The notes: a model not told the origin generated them from the sequence alone. Numbered from the stretch's first letter, positions 41,298 through 50,363 are shown. The stretch: DNA of 64,000 nucleotides from Bog-473 sp035552095 (GCA_035552095.1 DASZMA010000128.1:1-64000), one strand, 5' to 3'. Translations and numbers: made by a program.

Positions 41298-43901
41298 GTG
41301 AAGCACCACTCGAATCGATGGGCCTTCGGACTGCTGCCGGTCGTGCTCATCGGGCTGGCCCTGCCCGGCGCTGGAGCGAACGCCTCCGCTCCGGGCAATC
41401 CGCTGGTCGCGCTGACGGACCATCTCACCCGCACGGCCAACCTCCTACCTGGTCTGGCCAACGCCATTGCGCGCGGGACCGCAGCGCCGTCGACCCGCCT
41501 CACCGTGGACTTCGGCCTGGCCGATCCCTATGCAGCCTCCGAGTCGAGCCTGTTGAGCGACCTCTACAACCCCAGCAGCGCCCAGTATCACCAGTTCCTG
41601 ACGCCGGACCAGTTCGATCAGCGCTTCCACGTTCCCGCCGCCGCGGTGACCGCCACCGAGTCGTGGCTCAAGTCCGGGGGTCTCGCCGTCTCCTACGTCT
41701 CGGGCACCGGTGACCTGATCAGCGTCCAGGGAACGGTCGCCCAATTCGGCTCGCTCCTCCACACCACCTTCGGCAACTACCACGTGGGCACCATCAACTT
41801 CATCGCCAATCAGGTGGCCCCCTCGGTGCCCACCGGACTCCCCATCACCGATGTGGTGGGCCTCAATACGCTCGAACGGTCCTGGAGCGAGCCTGAGTTG
41901 AGCGCCAATCAACTGACCAAGGCCGTGCCGACCGCACCGGTGGCCGCCGCCAATTACACCGGGACGCTGGTTCCGCAGGACCTGTGGGACGTGTACGACG
42001 CACCCGCCACCGATCAAGGCCAGGGCGAGGCGGCCGGCATGTTCGGCTACGGCTACACCAACGGGGTTATCGCTGACCTTCGGGTCGGCGAGCAACGTCT
42101 CGGGTTGCCCGCCGTGCCGGTGCGTGTGGTGACCGAGGCTCAGGTGACCAACCCTCCGGTGGCCACCGACAACGACGTCCTGGGTGACGACGAATGGAAC
42201 CTCGACACGCAGGCGATCACCGGCATGGCGCCCAAGCTCTCGCAGCTCGACATGTATTTCGCTTCGACCCCACTCGATGCGGACACCGTCACCATGTTCT
42301 CCTCCTGGGCCAACGATCCGGCCGGTCCGAAGCAGATGGACGCCAGCTTTGGCGAGTGTGAAGCCGATCCCACGTCGGGCAAGATCCCGCAGCTGCCGTT
42401 GACGTTTGGATTGTCCATCGGCAACGAGATGCAGATTGAGGCCGATCACTCCCTGGAGCAGGCCGTGCTCGAGGGACGGACGTTGTTCACCTCGGCCGGT
42501 GACACCGGGGGCTCGTGCCCATTGGTGATCCTGCCGGTGCTCTCCGCCGGCAACGGGGTGATCCCACAGCCCCTGCCCTTCGATCAGGGGTACCCCTGCG
42601 TGAGCGCGTACGCGGTGTGCGTCGGCGGCACCGTGGTGACGACCAACGGCACGTCCAACCCGGTGGCCGCCGGTGCCACCGCGGCCAACAAGACCACCAA
42701 GCCCGTTCGGGTAGCCGAGCAGGCCTGGGCCTACACCGGGGGAGGGCCGGCGGCCAATGTCCCCCGGCCGGCCTATCAAGTTGGCGTGAGTGCGATCCAC
42801 CTGCCCTGCACCGCGCTCCACCAGGCCGACGGGACGGCAATCGCGTTGGGAACGACCTGTCGAGGAGCTCCTGATGTGGCGGCCATGTCCGGCTCGGGTC
42901 TCGTCGATGGCGAGATCGTCGGCGCCAATGCGTTCCTGGCCAACGTCGACATGATGCCCGCGGGCGTCGGCGGGACCAGCCTTTCCTCGCCGCTCGTGGT
43001 GGGTATGTGGTCCGCCATTCAGGCGGCGGCCCCGGCTACGGCCCCCGGCGTCTACAGGGGGCTGGGCTTCGCCAACGAGACCTTCTACGCCGTGGGCAAG
43101 GGCACCTTGGGCAACGCGGCGAAGGACTTCTTCGACGTGACCTCCAATGAACTGCTCATCGGCAACTTTTACGAGAGGGCCGGCTCGGGCTGGGACTACA
43201 CCACGGGCTGGGGTGCGCCGGACGTGTCCAACTTCATCAGGGACATCGACCACAACCCCGCCATGGTGCCGACCCACCCTTCGGCCAACGCACCCACTCA
43301 GTCGTTCTTCCCGGCCGTGGCCTGCAGTGCCACCATGACCAGTCCAGCGGGCAACGCCTACGACACCACCCTCTCGGTGACCTCCCTGGTCAATGACACC
43401 GCGCTTGACATCACGTCAGCCTCGTTGACCCCGAGTGCCGACGGGAAGGACCTCGTCGCGACCATTTCGGGACCCGGGTTGTCCACTACCGGTCCGTTGG
43501 ACGCGCTGGACGGCTTCAATTTCTACGTCGATTGGACCTATCAGGGCACGACCTACTTCGCCACGGCGGAGGTGAACCCCCCACTGCCCTTGCCCAAGAC
43601 GCCGCTCACCAACTCGATTCCCGCTCCGATCTCCCTACCCACCGGATCGGTGACCTATGGCGACGGCACCATCAGCAGCGTCTCGCCGACGATTACCCAC
43701 CGGGACGCCGGCTCCTTCTCCAATCACACCTTCACCATTGACGTGCCGCTGAGTGATGTGGGCAGTCCGCCGACCGGGAGCCTGCTGCTGTACCCCTTCG
43801 CCTACGACACCCTCCCCGTCGCCATCTTCGTCCCCTTCGCCACCGACGAGGCCACCGCACCCAGTCCGGGCGTGGCCATCAGGTTGGGGAGCCCCTGCTG
43901 A
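41298..43901 (+). CDS. Secreted S53 family peptidase (sedolisin/kumamolisin-like)
   Basis: 867 residues. Signal peptide, then a pro-domain (around residues 45–200; STRLTVDFGLADPYAASESSLLSDLYNPSSAQYHQFLTPDQF). The catalytic domain has Glu299 and Asp303 (DEWNLDTQ), the oxyanion Asp in SAGDTGG, and Ser561 in GGTSLSSP, followed by a Ca-site-like GSGWDYTTGWGAPD. All SED residues are present. A ~230-residue beta-rich C-terminal extension follows. Family members work at acid pH and self-process. GTG 41298 has GAGAGAGGTGGAG upstream. Confidence 0.92.
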   Translation: MKHHSNRWAFGLLPVVLIGLALPGAGANASAPGNPLVALTDHLTRTANLLPGLANAIARGTAAPSTRLTVDFGLADPYAASESSLLSDLYNPSSAQYHQFLTPDQFDQRFHVPAAAVTATESWLKSGGLAVSYVSGTGDLISVQGTVAQFGSLLHTTFGNYHVGTINFIANQVAPSVPTGLPITDVVGLNTLERSWSEPELSANQLTKAVPTAPVAAANYTGTLVPQDLWDVYDAPATDQGQGEAAGMFGYGYTNGVIADLRVGEQRLGLPAVPVRVVTEAQVTNPPVATDNDVLGDDEWNLDTQAITGMAPKLSQLDMYFASTPLDADTVTMFSSWANDPAGPKQMDASFGECEADPTSGKIPQLPLTFGLSIGNEMQIEADHSLEQAVLEGRTLFTSAGDTGGSCPLVILPVLSAGNGVIPQPLPFDQGYPCVSAYAVCVGGTVVTTNGTSNPVAAGATAANKTTKPVRVAEQAWAYTGGGPAANVPRPAYQVGVSAIHLPCTALHQADGTAIALGTTCRGAPDVAAMSGSGLVDGEIVGANAFLANVDMMPAGVGGTSLSSPLVVGMWSAIQAAAPATAPGVYRGLGFANETFYAVGKGTLGNAAKDFFDVTSNELLIGNFYERAGSGWDYTTGWGAPDVSNFIRDIDHNPAMVPTHPSANAPTQSFFPAVACSATMTSPAGNAYDTTLSVTSLVNDTALDITSASLTPSADGKDLVATISGPGLSTTGPLDALDGFNFYVDWTYQGTTYFATAEVNPPLPLPKTPLTNSIPAPISLPTGSVTYGDGTISSVSPTITHRDAGSFSNHTFTIDVPLSDVGSPPTGSLLLYPFAYDTLPVAIFVPFATDEATAPSPGVAIRLGSPC

Positions 43902-43914
43902 AAGGATCGGTCAC

Positions 43915-44541
43915 GTGCTCAAGCCGATTGCCAGGTCATACGACCGCGTCATGCGCGGCATGGAGGAAGCCGGACTGACTGAGTGGCGCGCCGAGCTCCT
44001 GGCCGCGCTGTCCGGAAAGGTCCTGGAGATCGGAGCCGGTACGGGACGAAGCCTGGCCATGTACCCACCGGCGGTGACGTCACTCACGTTGGCCGAACCG
44101 GACCGCCACATGCGCACGCAACTGCGTGAGCGGGTGGCCGGGCAGGGCCGAGCGGCCGACGTCATTGATGCCCCGGCAGAGAGCCTCCCCTTTGCCGACG
44201 CAACGTTCGACGCCGTGGTCTCCTCCCTGGTGCTGTGCTCGGTGCGGAACCAGGCTCCCGTCCTGGGCGAGGTGCGCCGGGTCCTGCGCCCGGGCGGGCA
44301 TTTCGTGTTCGTGGAGCACGTGGCGGCAGAGGATCGACCCCGTCGCCTCAAGTGGCAGCGCCGGATCGAGCCGTTGTGGCGACTTCTGGCGGGGAACTGT
44401 CACCTGACCCGATCGACCGAGGAAGCGATCACCAGCGCCGGTTTCGAGGTGGTGGCCATTGAGCGGGCCAGCCTGCGGGGCGCGCCGCCGTTCATCCGGC
44501 CTTCCATCAGAGGGAGCGCCACGCCGATCGGCCATCGGTAG
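43915..44541 (+). CDS. Class I SAM-dependent methyltransferase (UbiE/Methyltransf_11-like)
   Basis: 208 residues. Motif I VLEIGAGTGRSL, an acidic LAEPDRHM, motif II DATFDAVVSSLVLCSV and post-II VLGEVRRVLRPGGHFVFVEHVAAEDRPRRLKWQRRIEPLWRLLAGNCHLTRSTEEAITSAGF match methyltransferases related to phosphatidylethanolamine/menaquinone enzymes. AAAGGA 8 nt before GTG 43915 is the ribosome site; 13 nt separate it from the sedolisin stop, so read-through transcription is likely. Substrate unknown. Confidence 0.85.
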   Translation: MLKPIARSYDRVMRGMEEAGLTEWRAELLAALSGKVLEIGAGTGRSLAMYPPAVTSLTLAEPDRHMRTQLRERVAGQGRAADVIDAPAESLPFADATFDAVVSSLVLCSVRNQAPVLGEVRRVLRPGGHFVFVEHVAAEDRPRRLKWQRRIEPLWRLLAGNCHLTRSTEEAITSAGFEVVAIERASLRGAPPFIRPSIRGSATPIGHR

Positions 44542-44546
44542 CGAGG

Positions 44547-45185
44547 TCAGGCCGGGCCAAGGGTTCGGTGGCTGGAGAGCGACGCCCACCATTCCTGGTC
44601 CCCCGCCTCGCCCTCGTCGTCGCGTCGAACGAAGGAAAATCGGCTGACGGTGCGCTGCCCACCTTCATGGTCGAGGTACAGCAGCTCGACTGTAAGCGCA
44701 CCCGCCTGCACCGACTCGCTGATCGACGGGTAGATCGCCTCGTCCTTGTCGCGCAGGGCCCCCTGCCAGAAGGCCACGTCGCCCGGAGGGACCCACAGGT
44801 CGCGGCTCTGCCGGCGGAAATCCTCGACGGCACCCCAGCCGTCCTGAATGTTCACCTGGCCCGGTCTGGGCTCCCACGCCTCAATCAGGCCCATGCCGCT
44901 GCCCACGTTGCGCACCAGCATGGCCAGGTAGATGATCCCGTCGAACTCCTCGACCACGGCCCGGCCCCCCTTGAGCGTGACCCAATGGCGGTCGGAGTAC
45001 ATCAGTCGCTGCGGTGGGTCCTCCAGCCGGGAGGGCGCCAGCACGGGTCGCAGCCCGATCTCAAACGATCGCTCGGCGACGCGGGCCGCCCGGTTGGCCG
45101 AGCGCACCGCGGCGAACGTGGCCACTCCGAGGACCAGCGTCCCGCCGGCCGTGGCGAGCGACGAGATCGTCGACCAATTGATCAC
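44547..45185 (-). CDS. Hypothetical membrane-anchored protein (212 aa)
   Basis: One N-terminal membrane helix (SLATAGGTLVLGVATFAAVRSA) and a beta-rich soluble part (FEIGLRPVLAPSRLEDPP, VEEFDGIIYLAMLVRNVGSGMGLIEAWEP, LTVELLYLDHEGGQRTVSRFSF). This layout occurs in many unassigned actinobacterial proteins. GTG 45185 has TAAGCT 6 nt upstream on the minus strand, suggesting a leaderless mRNA. Confidence 0.68.
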   Translation of the reverse strand: MINWSTISSLATAGGTLVLGVATFAAVRSANRAARVAERSFEIGLRPVLAPSRLEDPPQRLMYSDRHWVTLKGGRAVVEEFDGIIYLAMLVRNVGSGMGLIEAWEPRPGQVNIQDGWGAVEDFRRQSRDLWVPPGDVAFWQGALRDKDEAIYPSISESVQAGALTVELLYLDHEGGQRTVSRFSFVRRDDEGEAGDQEWWASLSSHRTLGPA

Positions 45186-45191
45186 GCGGCG

Positions 45192-45197
45192 AGCTTA
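45192..45197 (-). promoter_or_regulatory. –10-like hexamer of a leaderless promoter (212-aa protein)
   Basis: TAAGCT on the minus strand, 6 nt before GTG 45185. It lies in the 15-nt gap after the YunG-like gene stop. Confidence 0.4.
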
Positions 45198-45200
45198 CGA

Positions 45201-45638
45201 TCAGCCGGGCGGGGCGTCCGGGGGAGGGGCGGTCAGCTTCAAGGCGGCGAAGACACGTTCCCGGAAGCGGGCGTACTGCTCATCGACGATCCATGAGACG
45301 GCGGGCGGTCCTTCGACCACGATCGGCTCCTGCACCACCTCGTCAGCGTTGAACTGGTCCCCGGTCAGATCCACCTCCAGACCGGCCAGGCGATTCCAGT
45401 AGTGGAAGCCCTGGCGCGACCCGTTGAGGAAGTGCACCTCGGCCTCGAGGAGCTGGCCGCCGAGGAGGTCACGCACCACCAGCGCCGTGACGGCGCACTG
45501 TCCCCGCGACGGGTTGGCCGGCGTCCAGTTGGGGACGTCGATCGGATCGCAGGTGTCGAGCGCCCACGACTGGCGTATGGCGGCCTCCACGCTTTGGAGG
45601 GACAGATAGGGCACGGGGCCATCAGGAGTGATGGCCAC
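45201..45638 (-). CDS. YunG family protein
   Basis: 145 residues from GTG 45638. The motif order AIRQSWALDTCDP, WTPANPSRGQCAVTALVVRDLLGGQLLEAEV, GFHYWNRLAGLEVDLTGDQFN matches the YunG family; the conserved Cys (GQCAVTALV), His (HYWN) and Asp (DLTxDQF) resemble a transglutaminase-like triad, but activity is unproven. It is divergent from a small membrane protein with ~20 nt between the starts. Confidence 0.75.
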   Translation of the reverse strand: MAITPDGPVPYLSLQSVEAAIRQSWALDTCDPIDVPNWTPANPSRGQCAVTALVVRDLLGGQLLEAEVHFLNGSRQGFHYWNRLAGLEVDLTGDQFNADEVVQEPIVVEGPPAVSWIVDEQYARFRERVFAALKLTAPPPDAPPG

Positions 45639-45643
45639 CAAAC

Positions 45644-45649
45644 TACGCT
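45644..45649 (+). promoter_or_regulatory. –10-like hexamer of a leaderless promoter (113-aa protein)
   Basis: TACGCT, 9 nt before ATG 45659, with no ribosome site between. It falls inside the short region between two divergent starts. Confidence 0.4.
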
Positions 45650-45658
45650 CCGTCTGCC

Positions 45659-46000
45659 ATGTGGAGATTGCTCCGTGTCCTGCTCCGGTTCGCCGCCGTC
45701 GTGCTGCTGGCCGTGGCCGTCTATTTGATTGTGTGGGCGCCCAAGGCGAACGTCGCCAGCGCGGACCTGGTGACCAAAGTCAGCGTGACCGTGCAGTGCT
45801 CGAGCGTGTGGGACCAATGGACGCACCACGCCCAGCCGGCTGCGCTCCAAGTCAACGGCACCTCGGTGACCAACCTGGCGGCGGCGCAGAGCTCCTGCCA
45901 GTCGGCCAGTCACACGATAAAGGAAGCGGGAGCGGCGCTGACGGCGGGCGCCGTGGTGGCGCTGGGCGTCTCGCTCATCCCGCGGCGGGCCCGACGATGA
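45659..46000 (+). CDS. Small membrane protein (113 aa)
   Basis: Two hydrophobic segments: residues ~5–27 (LLRVLLRFAAVVLLAVAVYLIVW) and ~88–108 (AGAALTAGAVVALGVSLI). The ~60-residue loop between them carries two Cys (TVQCSS and QSSCQS), probably outside the membrane as a disulfide. No family recognised. Confidence 0.6.
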   Translation: MWRLLRVLLRFAAVVLLAVAVYLIVWAPKANVASADLVTKVSVTVQCSSVWDQWTHHAQPAALQVNGTSVTNLAAAQSSCQSASHTIKEAGAALTAGAVVALGVSLIPRRARR

Positions 46001-46016
46001 CCGCCGCCAGCTGATC

Positions 46017-46661
46017 TCAGTGCAGCAGGCTGGCCACTACGTTGATGGCCAGGGCCACGACGACCGCCCCGAAGAGATACGACAGCACGGCATGGCCGAG
46101 CGCGATGCGCCGCATCCGCTTGGAGGTCAGGTTGGTGTCCGATACCTGAAAGGTCATTCCGAGAGTGAAGGCCAGGTAGGCGAAGTCGAGATACGACGGC
46201 GGATCGTCCTCATTGAAATCGATCCCACCTTCCGGGGACAGGTAGAACGCGCGGGCGTAGACCAAGGTGAAGACCGTGTGGACCAGGGCCCACGACAACG
46301 CCACGCTGACCACGCCCAGGGTGATCAGCCAGGCCTTGGTCCCACCGTTGGAACTCCCGGCTCTAATCAGAATGAAGGCGACCGCGGCCAGCAGGGCCAC
46401 CCCGGCGCCGAGAATCATGATGTCAGCCAAGGGGGCACTCGGATCCTCCCGGTTGGCGTGGGACTTGGTCTCGTCGGCCGGCAACATCACCAGGACCAGC
46501 CACACCCAGGTGAGCAGGCAGGCCACTCCTACATCCCAACCGACGAGAACGGCCACCTGCCAGAAAGTAAAGAAGGAGACCGCCACGCCGGCGGCCAGGC
46601 CAATGGCCGCGGTGGATCCCACTCGCACCCCAGCTCTGACGACCCGCCGGGATGTGGACAC
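46017..46661 (-). CDS. DUF1345 family membrane protein
   Basis: 214 residues, four to five helices. The C-terminal half carries the family signature: YARAFYLSPEGGIDFNEDDPPSYLDFAYLAFTLGMTFQVSDTNLTSKRMRRIALGHAVLSYLFGAVVVALAINV. Function unknown. GTG 46661 (VSTSRRVVRAGVRVG) is taken as the start; a TTG 72 nt upstream would add a Pro-rich leader that is not family-like. Confidence 0.82.
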   Translation of the reverse strand: MSTSRRVVRAGVRVGSTAAIGLAAGVAVSFFTFWQVAVLVGWDVGVACLLTWVWLVLVMLPADETKSHANREDPSAPLADIMILGAGVALLAAVAFILIRAGSSNGGTKAWLITLGVVSVALSWALVHTVFTLVYARAFYLSPEGGIDFNEDDPPSYLDFAYLAFTLGMTFQVSDTNLTSKRMRRIALGHAVLSYLFGAVVVALAINVVASLLH

Positions 46662-47127
46662 CCCCGTATTCAACCAACTCGTCGGAGGTGACGTTGGGAT
46701 TGGCGGGTTTGGGACGGCTCGCCGATGGTGCAAGCAGTCAAAAGCCAGCCTGCGCCGCCCACCACAACCATTCGGTCTCCCAGAGAGGAGAGCGGGACGG
46801 CCACCGTGCGCGGGGTGCTCGGTGTCGAAACGTCATACCTTCTAGGGAAGCGTCAAAGAGGCGCTGGGCGCCTCTGGATGCAGTGGGCGGCGCAGGCCGT
46901 CCTGACGGAACCCTCGCTGTAGAAGGTAAGCAAGCACAGGTTAGCAATATTCATTGCGGTTGCCGCAAGGGTTCTGGCCTGCCAATTCGCGCCGGGGAGC
47001 ACGCATTCCCTGGACAATTGCCCTCCCTCGGCGCCAACCTGGGGCCGCCCACGGGGCTGCCCACGGGGCCGCCTACGAGGCCGCCACTAGCCCGCGACCA
47101 GGGTTGCCGCCCGTGCGAAGATGTGCC
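46662..47127. other. 466-nt gap with inverted repeats upstream of chrA
   Basis: No gene was seen. It contains a perfect 8-bp stem AGAGGCGC-TGG-GCGCCTCT (46857–46875, no T-tract), the partly overlapping stems GCAAT-ATTC-ATTGC (46944–46957) and TTGCGG-TTG-CCGCAA (46954–46968), and a short GGGGCCGCCCAC-like tandem repeat at ~47041–47085. Confidence 0.5.
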
Positions 47128-48315
47128 GTGGTCCCCGACAGCACCACCGGGGGCCCTGCATCGGTCCCCCTGGGCACCATTGCCAAGCAGTGGGGCCGCA
47201 TCGGGTGCACGGGGTTCGGTGGTCCGCCGACCCACATCGCCATGTTGCGCCAGCTCTGCGTGGAGCGGGAGGGTTGGCTGGGGGAGGCCGAGTTCGAGGA
47301 TGCCATCGCGGCCACCAATCTCCTCCCCGGTCCGGCCTCGACCCAACTGGCCATCCTCTGTGCCTGGCGCCTGCGGGGCCTGGCCGGCGCCATGGTGGGC
47401 GGGCTCTCGTTCATTGTGCCCGGACTCCTGGTCATCATCGGCCTCGCCGCGCTCTTCCTCTCCGGGGATCCACCGCGCTGGGTGCGCGGCGCCGCACTGG
47501 GGACCGGCGCCGCGGTGGCGGCGGTGGCGCTCAACGCAGCAGTGGGCCTGATTCCAGGCAGCTGGCGCCGGGCCGGTACGGCCAGAGCCCCGCGTGTCCG
47601 TTGGGTCGTCTACGCCGCGCTCGGCGCCGCGGCGGGGGCCACCGTCGGTGAGTACCTGGTCCTGGTGCTCCTGGTCTGCGGCGCGTTCGAGCTGGCGCTG
47701 ACCGCCGGAACCCTCAACCCTCCCCGGGGGCTGAGCACCGTCCTCCTACCCCCCCTCCTGGCCGCGTCGGGCGTGGTGGGTGGCCTGGGCGCACTGGCCT
47801 GGGTGGCCTTCAAGGTGGGTGCACTCTCCTATGGGGGCGGATTCGTGATTATTCCGCTCATGCAGGCCGACGCGGTCAACCACTACCACTGGATGACCAG
47901 CGCCCAGTTCCTCAACGCCGTCGCCCTGGGCCAGATCACGCCGGGGCCGGTGGTCCAGACGGTAGCGGTGGTGGGGTACGCCGCGGCGGGGGTGGGCGGC
48001 GCGCTCCTGGCGGCCTTCGTGGCGTTCGCCCCCTCGTTCGTCTTCGTCACGTCCGGGGGGCGGCACTTCAGCGCGTTGCGGCGGAACCGGGCCGTGCAGG
48101 CTTTCCTGTCCGGAGCCGGACCGGCTGCCATCGGGGCCATCGCCGGCTCCGCGCTTCCACTCGGTCTGGCCATCGCCCATCTGTGGCAGGTGGCGTTGCT
48201 GGCCGGAACAGTGGTCTGGGTCGTGCTCCTGCGTCGTGGGGTCGTCCTCACCCTGTTTGCCGTAGGTGTCCTCGGCGTCGGCGCCGCGTTCGTCGGGTTG
48301 CCGATCGGGAGTTAG
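47128..48315 (+). CDS. chrA: Chromate transporter, ChrA family
   Basis: 395 residues, two homologous CHR halves. Half 1 begins GCTGFGGPPTHIAMLRQLCVEREGWLGEAEFEDAIAATNLLPGPASTQLAILCAW; half 2 has FKVGALSYGGGFVIIPLMQADAVNHYHWMTSAQFLNAVALGQITPGPVVQTVAVVGY. Both FGGP/GGG and LLPGP/ITPGP motifs are intact, with ~10–12 helices. It exports chromate (and possibly sulfate-like oxyanions). GTG 47128 avoids a ~60-residue repeat-encoded leader. No chrB was seen. Confidence 0.88.
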   Translation: MVPDSTTGGPASVPLGTIAKQWGRIGCTGFGGPPTHIAMLRQLCVEREGWLGEAEFEDAIAATNLLPGPASTQLAILCAWRLRGLAGAMVGGLSFIVPGLLVIIGLAALFLSGDPPRWVRGAALGTGAAVAAVALNAAVGLIPGSWRRAGTARAPRVRWVVYAALGAAAGATVGEYLVLVLLVCGAFELALTAGTLNPPRGLSTVLLPPLLAASGVVGGLGALAWVAFKVGALSYGGGFVIIPLMQADAVNHYHWMTSAQFLNAVALGQITPGPVVQTVAVVGYAAAGVGGALLAAFVAFAPSFVFVTSGGRHFSALRRNRAVQAFLSGAGPAAIGAIAGSALPLGLAIAHLWQVALLAGTVVWVVLLRRGVVLTLFAVGVLGVGAAFVGLPIGS

Positions 48316-48854
48316 GCACCCTCGCCGTCGAACGCCACCAGGTGCAGATCTCGGAACATCTCGGTCATCTCGGGCAGTTGATAGCGAGCCTGCAGTCCGC
48401 TCGGATTGGGCAACAACCACACGATCGCCTCGGCCAGCGGTTCGGGCTGTCGGCCCATCACCGCCTGCGGGCGCTGGAAGGCGGTGCGGTACGCCCCGAG
48501 ACCGAGCACCGCCACGCAGCGCGGTCGCCAAGCGCGTACCTTCGCCTCGAGGTGAACCGCACCGGCCCGCAGCTCCTCATTGCTGAGCTCGCTGGCCGCC
48601 GCGGTTGTTCGCTCGACCAGGTTGGTGATGCCGATGCCCAGAGCGGGGAGGATGCCCTGTTCCGAAGGCGCCAGGACCGACCCAGTGAATCCGCCCGCAT
48701 AGAGCAACTTCCAAAACCGGTTCCCGGCGCGGGCAAAGTGCTGTCCCAGCTCGCCGGAACGCCGTCCGGGATTGATCCCGCAGAAGAGGACGCGCAGATC
48801 CGGTCCAACCAGATCGGTCACTCCATCGGGGGGTGACGACGACTCCGGGCGCAC
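48312..48854 (-). CDS. Mismatch-specific DNA glycosylase (MUG/TDG family)
   Basis: 180 residues. The family active-site loop GINPGRRSGELGQHFARAGNRFWKLLYAGG and the intercalation-loop region LLPNPSGLQARY are present, with LGIGITNLVERTTAAASELS and CVAVLGLGAYRTAF between. It removes uracil or thymine opposite guanine; Asn in GINPG serves as the catalytic residue in MUG enzymes. It converges with chrA with a 4-nt overlap of stops. The start is uncertain; GTG 48854 fits the family length. Confidence 0.85.
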   Translation of the reverse strand: MRPESSSPPDGVTDLVGPDLRVLFCGINPGRRSGELGQHFARAGNRFWKLLYAGGFTGSVLAPSEQGILPALGIGITNLVERTTAAASELSNEELRAGAVHLEAKVRAWRPRCVAVLGLGAYRTAFQRPQAVMGRQPEPLAEAIVWLLPNPSGLQARYQLPEMTEMFRDLHLVAFDGEGA

Positions 48855-48928
48855 ACCGCCAGTACTACTACCGAGCACGACTACCGAGCGACCAAGGGGC
48901 GGTACTCGCTCTCTCAGGCCCAGGGTCC

Positions 48929-50071
48929 TTAGGGTCGACCGGCTCCGACGAAGTTGCCACCCAACCGCAGCCCGGTGATGTGCACCACGGCTCCGGTGTG
49001 CGGGGCTTCGATCATGCTGCTGCCGCCGATGTACATCGCCACGTGTTCGCTGCCACCAGGTCCATAAAAGATGAGGTCGCCGGGCTGCAGGTCGGACAGC
49101 GGCACCGGAGTGGTGGCTGCCATCTGCGCACCGGAGAAGTGGGGCAGGTTCACTCCGGCGGCCTCCCAAGCCAACATCACCAGGCCTGAGCAATCGACAC
49201 CGGAGCGGCTGGCGCCGCCCCAGACATAGGGCACACCGAGGTAGCTCTCCGCAGCCGCGACGGCCTGGCCGCCGGCGCCGCCCGAGGCTGGTGGTGGTGG
49301 TGGTTGATAGGCCGACGCCACGGCCCGGCTGGTTTGCGATTTGGCCGCTGCTGCTTGTTCGGCCGCGAGCCGCTGTGCGGCCGCTATCTTCGCCACCGCT
49401 GCCGCCCGCGCGGCCGCTTCCGCGGCGGCCTGCTGTTGGGCAATGATCGTGGCCACCTGACCGTTGGCTTGCGCCAGGGCGGCGTTCTCCTGCGATTGCG
49501 CGGCCGCCGCCTGCTGCGTGGCGCTCTTGGCGGCATTCGCCGCGCTCTGGGCCTGCGTGGCCTTGGCGGCCAAGGCGTTCTGCTGAACGGCGAGCTGCGT
49601 TCCTGCGGTCCGCAGGGCGTCGATGGCGTTGTTTACGTTGCCCTCAGCGATTTGGGAATATTCACTCTGGGCTCCGAGCTTGGACTGGTTGCCGGCGAAG
49701 AGGGGATTTTGAGCCGCGTTGGCGCCGTCATCAACGTACGCCTTGATGGCGGCTTTGTTGAGAGTTCGCTTGTCCTTGGCCACCACCTGTTGGTCCTGGT
49801 GGATCTGAGTTTGTGTCTGGGTGATCTGCTGATTCAACGAGGCGATCTGGATCTGCGCTTCGTCGTAGCGCTGGCCCTCCGCGGAGATCGTCTGTTCGGT
49901 CGACTGGATCTCCTGCTCAATCTGCGCCGCCTTAGCCTTGGCGTCGGAGAGCGGGTCGGCGCCGGCCGGGCGCGTGGAAGGAAGCACAGTGACGAGGCCC
50001 ACTGTGAGGACGGCTAGAGCGGGCACTATTCCCCGCCGGAGAAGCCAGGCTCTCCTGGTTAGCCGCGGCAT
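48929..50071 (-). CDS. NlpC/P60 peptidoglycan hydrolase with coiled coil (RipA/CwlO-like)
   Basis: 380 residues. Signal peptide (residues 1–38), a long Gln/Ala coiled coil (~41–255), a Pro linker (PPPPPASGG) and the NlpC/P60 domain with Cys294 in GVDCSGLVMLAW and the His in GSEHVAMYIG. It should cleave D-Glu–mDAP bonds in the wall and, as with RipA/CwlO-type proteins, be held inactive by its coil. MPRLTRRAWLL gives a proper signal; the ATG at 50197 would add a soluble leader. Confidence 0.9.
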   Translation of the reverse strand: MPRLTRRAWLLRRGIVPALAVLTVGLVTVLPSTRPAGADPLSDAKAKAAQIEQEIQSTEQTISAEGQRYDEAQIQIASLNQQITQTQTQIHQDQQVVAKDKRTLNKAAIKAYVDDGANAAQNPLFAGNQSKLGAQSEYSQIAEGNVNNAIDALRTAGTQLAVQQNALAAKATQAQSAANAAKSATQQAAAAQSQENAALAQANGQVATIIAQQQAAAEAAARAAAVAKIAAAQRLAAEQAAAAKSQTSRAVASAYQPPPPPASGGAGGQAVAAAESYLGVPYVWGGASRSGVDCSGLVMLAWEAAGVNLPHFSGAQMAATTPVPLSDLQPGDLIFYGPGGSEHVAMYIGGSSMIEAPHTGAVVHITGLRLGGNFVGAGRP

Positions 50072-50363
50072 TGAGGGGCCCTGGACCCACTCTCCGTCGT
50101 GCACAACGGGTACATCATTGCCGAAAATCGTCTCGAGGTCACCTCGCGCCCCCCGCTGAGCGACGCCGTCGAGTCGAAGCACACTGACGTAGTGCATGGT
50201 CGCTGCGGCAATTTGACGCCTGGCTCAAATGAGAATCTGTCCGTTTCCGGATTTCTTCGGGGACTTCCACGAACGAAATCTGACACGCGATTGAAACATT
50301 GCAAACACCTGTTCAGGCCCTTAAACTCCCGCCCACACACTTACGCAATCGCGTGGCGACGTC
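50072..50363. other. Leader region of the NlpC/P60 gene
   Basis: 292 nt without a convincing gene. On the minus strand it contains a small hairpin TCCG-GAAA-CGGA. No ydaO (c-di-AMP) riboswitch core was recognised. Confidence 0.4.

Noticed and set aside
41445..43277. 610-residue open frame on the minus strand
   Set aside because: Antisense shadow of the sedolisin gene; His/Gly/Arg-rich and motif-free.
46857..46875. Perfect 8-bp stem AGAGGCGC-TGG-GCGCCTCT as a terminator
   Set aside because: No T-tract follows on either strand and it is not placed directly after a gene; kept only as part of the gap description.
46725..46922. 65-residue plus-strand open frame upstream of chrA
   Set aside because: No ribosome site, no family resemblance and it sits in a repeat- and hairpin-bearing gap.
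50072..50363. c-di-AMP (ydaO) riboswitch upstream of the NlpC/P60 gene
   Set aside because: Such genes often carry one in actinobacteria, but the GGGGAACC/GGGTGAA cores are not present; only a minor GNRA hairpin is seen.
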